From an uncultured Clostridia bacterium (lineage in GTDB: Bacteria > Bacillota > Clostridia > Christensenellales > Borkfalkiaceae): 5,345 bases of DNA. Positions 1 to 5,345 of this stretch are shown here, piece by piece; the stretch's first letter is position 1; each line of letters starts with the position of its first letter. A program made the position numbers and the translations under genes. The DNA lies in the NCBI GenBank assembly GCA_937920115.1, contig CALGVF010000154.1, positions 1 through 5,345 on the forward strand, read 5' to 3'. Below the pieces are notes generated by a model, which was not told the DNA's origin, made no database searches, and saw nothing but the letters and a program-made list of their open reading frames with translations.

Positions 1-3
1 ATC

Positions 4-33
4 GGCTTGACTTCCATTTCATTCCGTCAAGCC
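4..33. repeat. Perfect 8-bp inverted repeat, 14-base loop
   Basis: GGCTTGAC at 4-11 is exactly complementary to GTCAAGCC at 26-33, with 14 bases between. It abuts the second inverted repeat at 35-53, so the two could form tandem hairpins in a transcript from either strand. Its role is unknown: part of an interspersed palindromic repeat, or transcript-end structure for the minus-strand kinase or for a gene left of the window. Confidence 0.6.
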
Positions 34-34
34 A

Positions 35-53
35 CTTTCCCCAAAGGGGAAAG
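35..53. repeat. Perfect 8-bp inverted repeat CTTTCCCC/GGGGAAAG
   Basis: CTTTCCCC at 35-42 and GGGGAAAG at 46-53 pair perfectly around a 3-base AAA loop, giving a compact stable hairpin on either strand. It lies about 70 bases past the kinase stop and could be a 3' end structure for that gene. No poly-T tract follows on the minus strand (the next bases read TGGCTTGACGG), so it is not called an intrinsic terminator. Confidence 0.65.
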
Positions 54-123
54 CGAGAATGGTTAGATTTGTTTACGGAATGCCGATATTTTTACGGTTT
101 AAACGGTATTTTACGATTTTAAA

Positions 124-987
124 TCACGGACGGAAGATTTTTATCCCGCTTCTAACTATCGATAAGTCGAAATCGAGTCCGTCGTAAAGTTCGCCGTCTA
201 CCTGTATCGTCACGGGCTTGTCGAACTCTAATTTCACGCGTTCGCACCTCTCGAAAGAGGTGAAGTCCTGTTCGAGAATTTTCCCTTGCATAAGTTTGAT
301 AAACGCATGCGGAATTTTGCCTTTTTTGAGTTTCCCCGCAATGACGAAATCGAGTTCGCCGTCATCGATTTTCGCTTCGGGACACATTCTTATGCCGCCG
401 CCGAAACGATTGCCGTTTCCAACGCACGCGATAAGGGCTTCTTTCTCGGTTTTTTCTTCGCCTTTACAGATGCGGAATTTGTAAAATTTGAACAGTATAA
501 GGCTGATTATAAGCGAGATAACGTATTGCAGTTTTCCCCTTAAAATCTTGCTTTTTTTGCAGCGGTTTAAAATGTCTACGTCTATTCCCGTGCCTATAAT
601 GTTAAGTCCGCGAACCCCGCCGCAGACCATATAATCGGTCGGCTTCGCCTCGCCGTTCAAAATGAGGTCGACAGCCTCTATCGGGTCTTCGGGAATGCCC
701 GCCGCCGCAATGAAATCGTTGCCGCTTCCCGAGGGAATAATTCCGAATTTCACCTTTTCGGTATCGAGTCCGTTCAAGCCCTCGTTTATCGTTCCGTCCC
801 CGCCGAGGGCGACTATCGTATCACTCGTTTTCGACAACTCCTCGCTGAGTTTTATCGCGTGTTTGGGAGCGTCGGTGTAGAAAAAGGCGTGTTCGACCCT
901 TTTTTCGGTAAGGTATTTGTCTACTTTTTTGGCTATTTTAGCCGCTTTTTTCCCGTTTGCTTTCGGGTTTACGATTATGTTTATCAT
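124..987 (-). CDS. Diacylglycerol kinase / YegS-LCB5 family lipid kinase
   Basis: This family transfers the ATP gamma-phosphate to a lipid hydroxyl, typically diacylglycerol to give phosphatidic acid, at the inner face of the membrane. The 287 residues match the usual family length, and the gene ends in TGA. Visible motifs: N-terminal NPKANGK (7-13); the nucleotide-binding GGDGT (62-66) followed by INEGLNG; PSGSGNDF (85-92), the family's G-[ST]-x-N-D-F element; a C-terminal beta-sandwich signature with FGGG (195-198), MCPEAKIDDGELD (201-213) and VDGE (263-266), whose acid is catalytic in DgkB-type enzymes. A hydrophobic stretch at about 152-170 may help membrane contact. The ATG at 987 is chosen because NPKANGK begins seven residues in, as in relatives. 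No good Shine-Dalgarno is seen; GGGGAT lies 14 bases upstream. The gene is divergent from the giant repeat-protein gene. Family membership is secure; the lipid substrate (diacylglycerol, undecaprenol, sphingoid base or other) cannot be told from sequence, so no symbol is given. Confidence 0.95.
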   Translation of the reverse strand: MINIIVNPKANGKKAAKIAKKVDKYLTEKRVEHAFFYTDAPKHAIKLSEELSKTSDTIVALGGDGTINEGLNGLDTEKVKFGIIPSGSGNDFIAAAGIPEDPIEAVDLILNGEAKPTDYMVCGGVRGLNIIGTGIDVDILNRCKKSKILRGKLQYVISLIISLILFKFYKFRICKGEEKTEKEALIACVGNGNRFGGGIRMCPEAKIDDGELDFVIAGKLKKGKIPHAFIKLMQGKILEQDFTSFERCERVKLEFDKPVTIQVDGELYDGLDFDLSIVRSGIKIFRP

Positions 988-1024
988 TCGCGTTACAAGT
1001 TATCCCCGTGAAAAAATCTTACCG

Positions 1025-1053
1025 AGTATAGCACACTTTACGCAAAAAAGCAA
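1025..1053 (-). promoter_or_regulatory. Sigma-A-type promoter for the lipid kinase
   Basis: Read on the minus strand, the -35 box is TTGCTT (1053-1048), then a 17-base spacer, then the -10 box TATACT (1030-1025). The bases TGC directly before the -10 box make it an extended -10. Transcription would start near 1018, leaving a leader of about 30 bases before the ATG at 987. The match is good but not experimentally supported. Confidence 0.7.
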
Positions 1054-1177
1054 CTCATTTTATACGCCGACTTGCAAGCCGCCCTTTTTTCGTTTTTCGG
1101 GCGAAAATCTCCGAAAGTAAATTGAAAGTAAAATAATCGCCGAAAAGTTTACGGGAAAAGGGCGAAACGGTAAAAAA

Positions 1178-1190
1178 TTCGCGTTCGCGA
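1178..1190. promoter_or_regulatory. Tandem TTCGCG / palindromic operator-like site
   Basis: TTCGCG occurs twice back to back (1178-1183 and 1184-1189). The same bases form the inverted repeat TCGCG-TT-CGCGA (1179-1190). It ends one base before the -35 box of the rightward promoter, where an activator or repressor could bind. It is GC-rich within AT-rich DNA. The protein that might bind is unknown, and a chance palindrome is possible. Confidence 0.35.
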
Positions 1191-1191
1191 G

Positions 1192-1221
1192 TTGACAAAA
1201 CAAAGGTAAGTATTATATAAT
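1192..1221 (+). promoter_or_regulatory. Consensus sigma-A promoter for the giant repeat-protein gene
   Basis: The -35 box TTGACA (1192-1197) and the -10 box TATAAT (1216-1221) both match the housekeeping consensus exactly, with an 18-base spacer. Transcription would start around 1227-1229, giving a leader of roughly 80 bases before the ATG at 1311. Two perfect hexamers suggest strong basal expression unless it is held down by a repressor. Confidence 0.85.
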
Positions 1222-1255
1222 AAAAAAGCAAATTTATTATTTTACGCGTAGCGTT

Positions 1256-1268
1256 CACGCGCGGCGTG
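1256..1268 (+). other. GC-rich hairpin in the mRNA leader
   Basis: CACGC (1256-1260) and GCGTG (1264-1268) form a 5-bp all-Watson-Crick stem with a 3-base loop. An alternative pairing of CGCGT (1245-1249) with ACGCG (1257-1261) competes for the same bases. The structure lies about 30-40 bases into the predicted transcript and about 30 bases upstream of the ribosome binding site. No known riboswitch or T-box is recognised. Confidence 0.35.
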
Positions 1269-1297
1269 CGAGGTAATTTTGAGAACTCTATTGCAAC

Positions 1298-1302
1298 AGG
1301 AG
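1298..1302 (+). promoter_or_regulatory. Ribosome binding site AGGAG
   Basis: AGGAG lies 8 bases before the ATG at 1311, an ideal Shine-Dalgarno spacing. It fixes this ATG as the start. Another ATG at 1303 is out of frame and too close to the AGGAG to be used. Confidence 0.9.
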
Positions 1303-1310
1303 ATGCAGAA

Positions 1311-1412
1311 ATGAGTAAACTTTTTAAAAGATTGTTGTGTCTTTTACTCGGCCTCATAATGGGTATCTCGGCGACGGTAGGCGGACTCGCCACTTCCGTG
1401 TACTATCTGTAC
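1311..1412 (+). other. N-terminal signal/anchor segment of the giant protein
   Basis: Residues 1-34 show a short basic start (Lys3, Lys6, Arg7) and an uninterrupted hydrophobic and small-residue core (about 8-34), containing LLGLIMGIS and VGGLATSVYY. The core is longer than a typical signal peptide, and no strong Ala-x-Ala cleavage site stands out (GLA before T28 is the best candidate). This favours a single-pass anchor with the repeat region outside the cytoplasm, but cleavage cannot be excluded. Confidence 0.7.
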
Positions 1413-4400
1413 GGAAACATGACCGTAGCCGACGTTCTCCCTGAGGACAAGGATCTACAAGACGCCCTCGGCGACATGAAAGATATGTCCGCCGAAGACT
1501 TCGTCGGGCTTATGAGACGTTGGCTCGACGCCCCCGACAGTTTCGACATAAGCGACCTCGAAGCGAAATACGGTTTCAGCACGGTTGACCTTGTCAATAA
1601 ACTTGCGGGCGGCTCTTCCGATCCCGACGACGAGAAAAACGTCATCAAAAAGACGGACGAAAATCAACCTTACATAGACGACCTTAAATCGGTTTCGATT
1701 TTCTCGCTTTTAAGCGGAAAAGTCGGGTTTAAGGAATTCATGGCGGACGTTCCTACGGGAGCGATTTTGGCGTTCATTCCGTCCGATAAGTTCCTCGACA
1801 ACACGCAGAGAGAAAAACTCCGCAAGTACAGTTTAGGTCAACTTATCTCGACGGACGAAGTCAAAAATCAGCCCGGCATACTGACCGCTCTTTCCGACCT
1901 TACGTTCGGCGGAATGCTTCCCGGCGTATACGAGGAAAACGGCGGCGTATATACGGTAAAAGAGGATAAACCGCAGGCGTTGAACCTTTTGGCGAACATT
2001 CAGTTCGGCGGAATTTTCGACGTAGTTACGGGTAGTTCCGATATAGGAACGGAACTCGTCGAAGGCGGTCTTTCTCCGATAGGCGAAATGAAAGTCGGCG
2101 ACTTCCTTATAGACCTCGGCGTATCGAAAGAGGGCGACGAACTTCCCGACAAACTCAATTCGATATTCGGCGGAATGGAGATAAGAGACCTCTTCGAGAA
2201 AGACGTCACCACGAACAAGTACAAGTTCGTAGTTGACAGACTTTTAGACCGCGTCGAAATCGGTTCGATAATGGGTTACACCAAGAACGAGAACGGCGTG
2301 TGGGTATCTAAGAGCGACGACGGGGAGACCGAAGTCAACGGACTTTTAGGCTATCTCGCCGACCTCAACCTTACGGACGTATATCACGCGTTCGCCGACG
2401 AGGGAACGATCGAACAGAAAATACATAACTTCCTCCTCGTATTCGGCGACCTCTCCGTAGGCGATATTTTCGAGACTCTCAAATATACGAAAGACGAAAA
2501 CGGCGTATGGAAGAAGCCGAACGGCGACCCCGTAAAGAGCGAACTCTTAAAGAGCCTTATGGACTTCACGATCGAGGACATAGTAGGCGATAAAGACAGC
2601 GAACTCACGGGCAAGCAGATAAGGCTCAACATAGTCGAATCTATTTCCGAACTCGCGGGCGACGACCTTACGATAGCGAAGGGTCTCGGCGAGATTTTCA
2701 AACTGAAATTCGACGAAGACGGCAACCCCGAAAAAGACGACAACGGATATTACCTCGACGAAAACGGCGAGTCGGTCGGCGTGTTCAAAACGAGATTGTT
2801 CGATATTAAATTCAAAGACTTGGCGACCGCGTTCGGCGGCGACAAAGTCGAACTCGACAATATCTACGGCGTGTTCGAGGAAGCCCTCGGCGGAGTCACT
2901 CTCGGAAACATTCTCGGAATGACTTACAGCGACGGAACGTGGAAGAACAAAGACGGCGGCGAAATAACGGGAATCGTATCTCTCCTGTACGATCTCAGAT
3001 TCGGCGGCGTGTTCTCCCTTGTAAGAGAACTCGAAAACAGCAAGGAATTCTCCTTCTCCGCCGTAGTCAGAGGCTTCCTTCCTGACGCTTCGATAGGCGA
3101 TATAATCGTTCCGCTTCTCGGCTACTCCAAAGTCGGAGAAGGTAACGAAATTCAATACTACGATAAAAACGGCGAAAAAGTCGAAGACGGACTTAACACG
3201 ATACTTACCCTTAAATTGTGGCAGATAGCGGCGGGCTTTCCCCAAAACCCGGAAATCAGCCTTAAAGAAGAAATCAAGGATATAAGGCTCGGCGATATAC
3301 TGAACGGAAAATGCGGTTACGATTCGCTCGGCGATACCGAGTGGACGCTTTTCGGAAGGGTCGCAAGAGGCAACTTGGCAAAACTCTTCGACGTCACTCT
3401 CGAACAACTCCTTATGACCAAGAGCGACGAAAATACCCGTATGCTCGAAGAAACCGTAAAGAATATCTCCCTCGGTTCGGTACTTGCGTTCGCCCTCAAA
3501 TATGAAGAGGGTACGGGCGAAAATAACGGAACGATTCTCGGTAAAGACGAGAAGATAAACGGCGTATTCGACGCTTTCATTAAATGGGACTACATAACCT
3601 ACGCGAACATAACGGGCGACGGCTTTAAAAATACGGAACTTCTCCACGAAGAACTGAACGCTCAGTTCGGCGAGTTTATGCTCGGTGAAACGTTCGTTCC
3701 TTTCGCCGCGGAACTTCTCGGAAACGGAACTTATAACCTCAAAACGCCGGAACAGGCTTCGGGCTTGGTCAACATATTGTTCAATACTTCCTATCAGACG
3801 ATATTCGACTTCATTTTCTCGGAAGATAAAGACGTTATAGCGTTTGTAGTCGAAGTCTTAGGCGAGACGACTATCGGCGACGTGGTTGCTCCCGTTGTCG
3901 GAATGAAGAAAGTTGACAATGCCTACGTTCTTAAAAAGGGCGAGGGCAAATCGCTCGGCGAAGCGATTTCCGCGATACTCGATACCCAAATCGCCAAGAT
4001 AATAACCCTTCTCACCGATAAGGACGACAATAGAACCATTACGCAGAAACTTCTCGGCGGCGAAGCGAACGAGGACGGACTTATCGACCTAGACTATATG
4101 CTCGGTCAGTACGTAGAGACCTTCTTAGACTTCGAGTACAGACAGGTCGAGGGTAAGTGGTATAAGGACGGCGAGCCTATTTACGACCCCGTTTCGAGAC
4201 TTCTCTCCGTAAATATGTTCGACCTGCTCGACCATTTGCTCAGCATAAGTCAGGAATATACTTCGGACGAAAAGAAAGACTATCTGTTCGGAATACTCGA
4301 CGGAATAACGATAGGCGATCTTTTGAAGCCGCTACTTGACAAGGTCGGAAAACTGAACGACAAACAACTTATTAAATTTATAAGCGATATAGTTCTCGTA

Positions 4401-5345
4401 GACACGAAAGAGGAAGAGAACAAAGGACTTGTATGCGACCTTATGGACGCCGACAAGGATAAGTTGGAAGTAGTGGAACATTACTTCGGAGGCATTAAAC
4501 TCGGCTACATAGCGGAACTTCTCACCTATGCGGAGGAGACCGACGAAGCGAAACATACTTGGAAGAAAGAAGACGGAAGCGAATACCCCGTAATGCTCGG
4601 CGATATATTCAGCGTAAGCGTCGGATATATCCTCGATATAGTAAAGAACAGAACGGGCGAAGAAAACCTTATCGTCAATATCGTAAACGAGATATTCCCG
4701 AACAGAAGAGTGGGCGACCTCGTCGCTATGATAATCACGGGCTTCAAGGACGACTGCGACAAGGACGGAGTAGACGAAAAAGTTTGGGGCTTGAACGGAA
4801 ATGCGATGCCGCTCGTAGTCAGCGACGTGTTCAACTTCAAAATCGCAAGCATATTCGACATAGTTCTCGAAGGTGACGACGCTATTACCAAGGTAACGAA
4901 TGCGACGGACGAACTCTTCGGAGAAAGAACTATCGGACAGTATTTCAAAGACTTCGGCATCAACGATTTCAGCGATGAAGAATCTTCGCTTATCGAAGTC
5001 GGCAACACCGAGGTTGCGGAATTCATAAGAGGTATTTTAGGCAGAGTCGCGAATCCGCTCACGAGCGAAAATTACACGACTGTAGAATATCTCAAAAAAG
5101 TAGTCGGCGGCGTAGTATTTAGAGACGTTGCGGGTCTCGCGGTGAAGTCGCTTAAAACTTTGGAACGCCCGCATATCCTCGCGGACGTTATCGGACTTAA
5201 ATTCGGCGACGTGTTCGACGTTATCGACGCGGTGAAAGACGATAACTTGAAGGGCGGCGTATACGGCTTGCTCAACAAGATAACCCATGACGACGCTCGC
5301 ACTTTGGGCGACTATGTAGACGATATTTTAAGAGGCGAAAACGAC
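1311..5345 (+). CDS. Giant membrane-anchored tandem-repeat protein, 3' end missing
   Basis: This frame is open for 1345 codons and leaves the window without a stop, so the full protein is larger. I do not recognise its family. Residues 1-34 have K3/K6/R7 followed by a long hydrophobic stretch ending in YYLYG, a signal peptide or, more likely, an uncleaved membrane anchor; Cys10 is not in a good lipobox. The rest is acidic and soluble in character, with only three more Cys (668, 1042, 1149), which suits an extracytoplasmic location. From about residue 260 it is built of degenerate repeats of 55-76 residues headed by motifs such as VGDFL (262), VGDIF (383), IGDII (595), LGDIL (660), IGDVV (855), IGDLL (1001) and VGDLV (1134). 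Weaker copies (VADVL 39, FGGIFDVV 232) begin right after the anchor. The start is supported by AGGAG and a consensus promoter. Possible roles are surface scaffold, adhesin or envelope-spanning protein, all speculative. No catalytic motif, LPxTG or known domain is seen in the visible part. Confidence 0.9.
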   Translation, partial: MSKLFKRLLCLLLGLIMGISATVGGLATSVYYLYGNMTVADVLPEDKDLQDALGDMKDMSAEDFVGLMRRWLDAPDSFDISDLEAKYGFSTVDLVNKLAGGSSDPDDEKNVIKKTDENQPYIDDLKSVSIFSLLSGKVGFKEFMADVPTGAILAFIPSDKFLDNTQREKLRKYSLGQLISTDEVKNQPGILTALSDLTFGGMLPGVYEENGGVYTVKEDKPQALNLLANIQFGGIFDVVTGSSDIGTELVEGGLSPIGEMKVGDFLIDLGVSKEGDELPDKLNSIFGGMEIRDLFEKDVTTNKYKFVVDRLLDRVEIGSIMGYTKNENGVWVSKSDDGETEVNGLLGYLADLNLTDVYHAFADEGTIEQKIHNFLLVFGDLSVGDIFETLKYTKDENGVWKKPNGDPVKSELLKSLMDFTIEDIVGDKDSELTGKQIRLNIVESISELAGDDLTIAKGLGEIFKLKFDEDGNPEKDDNGYYLDENGESVGVFKTRLFDIKFKDLATAFGGDKVELDNIYGVFEEALGGVTLGNILGMTYSDGTWKNKDGGEITGIVSLLYDLRFGGVFSLVRELENSKEFSFSAVVRGFLPDASIGDIIVPLLGYSKVGEGNEIQYYDKNGEKVEDGLNTILTLKLWQIAAGFPQNPEISLKEEIKDIRLGDILNGKCGYDSLGDTEWTLFGRVARGNLAKLFDVTLEQLLMTKSDENTRMLEETVKNISLGSVLAFALKYEEGTGENNGTILGKDEKINGVFDAFIKWDYITYANITGDGFKNTELLHEELNAQFGEFMLGETFVPFAAELLGNGTYNLKTPEQASGLVNILFNTSYQTIFDFIFSEDKDVIAFVVEVLGETTIGDVVAPVVGMKKVDNAYVLKKGEGKSLGEAISAILDTQIAKIITLLTDKDDNRTITQKLLGGEANEDGLIDLDYMLGQYVETFLDFEYRQVEGKWYKDGEPIYDPVSRLLSVNMFDLLDHLLSISQEYTSDEKKDYLFGILDGITIGDLLKPLLDKVGKLNDKQLIKFISDIVLVDTKEEENKGLVCDLMDADKDKLEVVEHYFGGIKLGYIAELLTYAEETDEAKHTWKKEDGSEYPVMLGDIFSVSVGYILDIVKNRTGEENLIVNIVNEIFPNRRVGDLVAMIITGFKDDCDKDGVDEKVWGLNGNAMPLVVSDVFNFKIASIFDIVLEGDDAITKVTNATDELFGERTIGQYFKDFGINDFSDEESSLIEVGNTEVAEFIRGILGRVANPLTSENYTTVEYLKKVVGGVVFRDVAGLAVKSLKTLERPHILADVIGLKFGDVFDVIDAVKDDNLKGGVYGLLNKITHDDARTLGDYVDDILRGEND
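2088..5345 (+). repeat. Degenerate protein repeats, about 16-17 units of 55-76 residues
   Basis: Within the giant protein, the conserved Gly of the unit-start motif falls at residues 263, 318, 384, 460, 532, 596, 661, 722, 792, 856, 932, 1002, 1065, 1135, 1209 and 1333. One copy with Gly replaced lies near Arg1271. Intervals are 55-76 residues. Most units then show a hydrophobic patch, a polar Gly/Asp/Trp turn-like insert, a second half-motif (for example LNLTD 352-356, FTIED 419-423, RFGGVF 563-568), and an end such as LGE, FGD or LGG just before the next unit. The repeats have diverged at DNA level, so this is old duplication rather than recent slippage. The array is still running at the window edge. 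Confidence 0.8.
4752..4787 (+). other. EF-hand-like DxDxDG loop in the giant protein
   Basis: Residues 1148-1159 read D-C-D-K-D-G followed by VDEKVW. They match the DxDxDG core of calcium-binding loops, as in EF-hand and dockerin types, but position 12 is Trp rather than Glu. It falls in the variable turn region of one repeat, where other units also carry Asp/Gly-rich inserts. Calcium binding is a guess, and the flanking helices of a true EF-hand are not evident. Confidence 0.3.

Larger units (their letters stand above)
1..123. other. Non-coding left flank with clustered inverted repeats
   Basis: This stretch lies downstream of the kinase stop codon and shows no convincing gene. Short open frames cross it on the plus strand, but they have no start in the window and look like translations of palindromic DNA. 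It contains two adjacent perfect 8-bp inverted repeats and longer-range complementary segments, given separately. No hairpin is followed by a clean T-run on either strand, so a textbook intrinsic terminator for the kinase is not visible, although the hairpins could still stop or protect its transcript. The right part (88-123) is AT-rich and includes the palindrome GTTTAAAC at 97-104. Confidence 0.6.
988..1310. other. Divergent intergenic region (323 bases)
   Basis: No gene is seen here; an open frame on the minus strand overlapping 1055-1393 has no recognisable product and runs antisense into the giant gene. The region holds the kinase promoter on the left, the giant-gene promoter on the right, a palindrome CTTGCAAG at 1071-1078, and AT-rich, A- and T-run-bearing DNA between them (about 1085-1178) that may be curved. 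The two promoters are about 140 bases apart, so they do not overlap but could share upstream regulatory sites. Confidence 0.7.

Noticed and set aside
35..53. Intrinsic terminator for the lipid kinase
   Set aside because: The hairpin is strong, but no T-run follows on the minus strand, so it is listed only as an inverted repeat.
1..66. Plus-strand frame open from the window edge to TAG at 64-66, possibly the 3' end of an upstream gene
   Set aside because: It translates straight through two perfect inverted repeats and resembles no domain. It is more likely repeat DNA, though an upstream gene end cannot be fully excluded without the left flank.
218..543. Overlapping plus-strand open frames opposite the lipid kinase
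   Set aside because: They are antisense to a well-supported kinase whose motifs are intact, and they encode nothing recognisable.
1081..1102. GCCC...GGGC stem with T-runs as a terminator
   Set aside because: The stem is only 4 bp and the T-runs are in the loop rather than after it. It also lies upstream of both genes.
2547..3647. A 366-codon open frame on the minus strand inside the giant gene
   Set aside because: It is codon-aligned with the sense gene, so its stops would need sense TTA, CTA or TCA codons, which this gene uses rarely. Its translation is low-complexity Phe/Val/Glu-rich text, it has no recognisable domain, and I saw no convincing start signals. It is a codon-bias shadow.
4526..5062. 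A 178-codon minus-strand open frame rich in Ser, Pro and Thr
   Set aside because: The Ser/Pro/Thr-rich composition is typical of an out-of-frame antisense reading of this gene. No domain or independent promoter is seen.
1..5345. CRISPR array, tRNA, rRNA or insertion sequence
   Set aside because: No regularly spaced identical DNA repeats, no tRNA-like cloverleaf or rRNA sequence, and no transposase frame was found. The repeats in the giant gene are at protein level and degenerate in DNA.

Overview
The window holds two genes that diverge from a 323-base intergenic region. It looks like an uncultured, mid-GC member of the Bacillota (Firmicutes), probably a clostridial relative. The signs are near-perfect sigma-A promoters, an AGGAG ribosome binding site, the standard genetic code, and codon use rich in ATA, AGA, CTC/CTT and TCG with almost no TCA or CTA. 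This placement is inference; there is no rRNA or marker gene to confirm it.

Left edge (1-123): non-coding DNA with clustered perfect inverted repeats, probably a repetitive or structured element that continues to the left. Next (124-987, minus strand) is a complete 287-residue lipid kinase of the diacylglycerol kinase / YegS / LCB5 family, with its nucleotide-binding motifs intact. The intergenic region (988-1310) carries a promoter for each gene. The kinase promoter (TTGCTT, 17 bases, extended -10 TATACT) lies at 1025-1053. The rightward promoter (TTGACA, 18 bases, TATAAT) lies at 1192-1221 and has a tandem TTCGCG repeat just upstream of its -35 box.

The rest of the window (1311-5345, plus strand) is a single uninterrupted reading frame of at least 1345 codons with no stop before the edge. 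It encodes a giant, acidic, cysteine-poor protein. One N-terminal hydrophobic segment is followed by a long series of degenerate repeats of about 55-76 residues. Each repeat starts with a motif like [hydrophobic]-x-[IVL]-G-[D/N/S/E]-[hydrophobic]. A second, similar half-motif lies 24-41 residues further on, and often a Trp/Asp-Gly turn-like insert sits between them. I do not recognise this protein as a characterised family. It is the most interesting object here: probably an envelope-anchored repeat protein facing outward, function unknown.

The two genes are transcribed apart from separate promoters, so they are not an operon. Both products probably act at the membrane (lipid phosphorylation, and an anchored extracytoplasmic protein), but nothing in the sequence ties their functions together.
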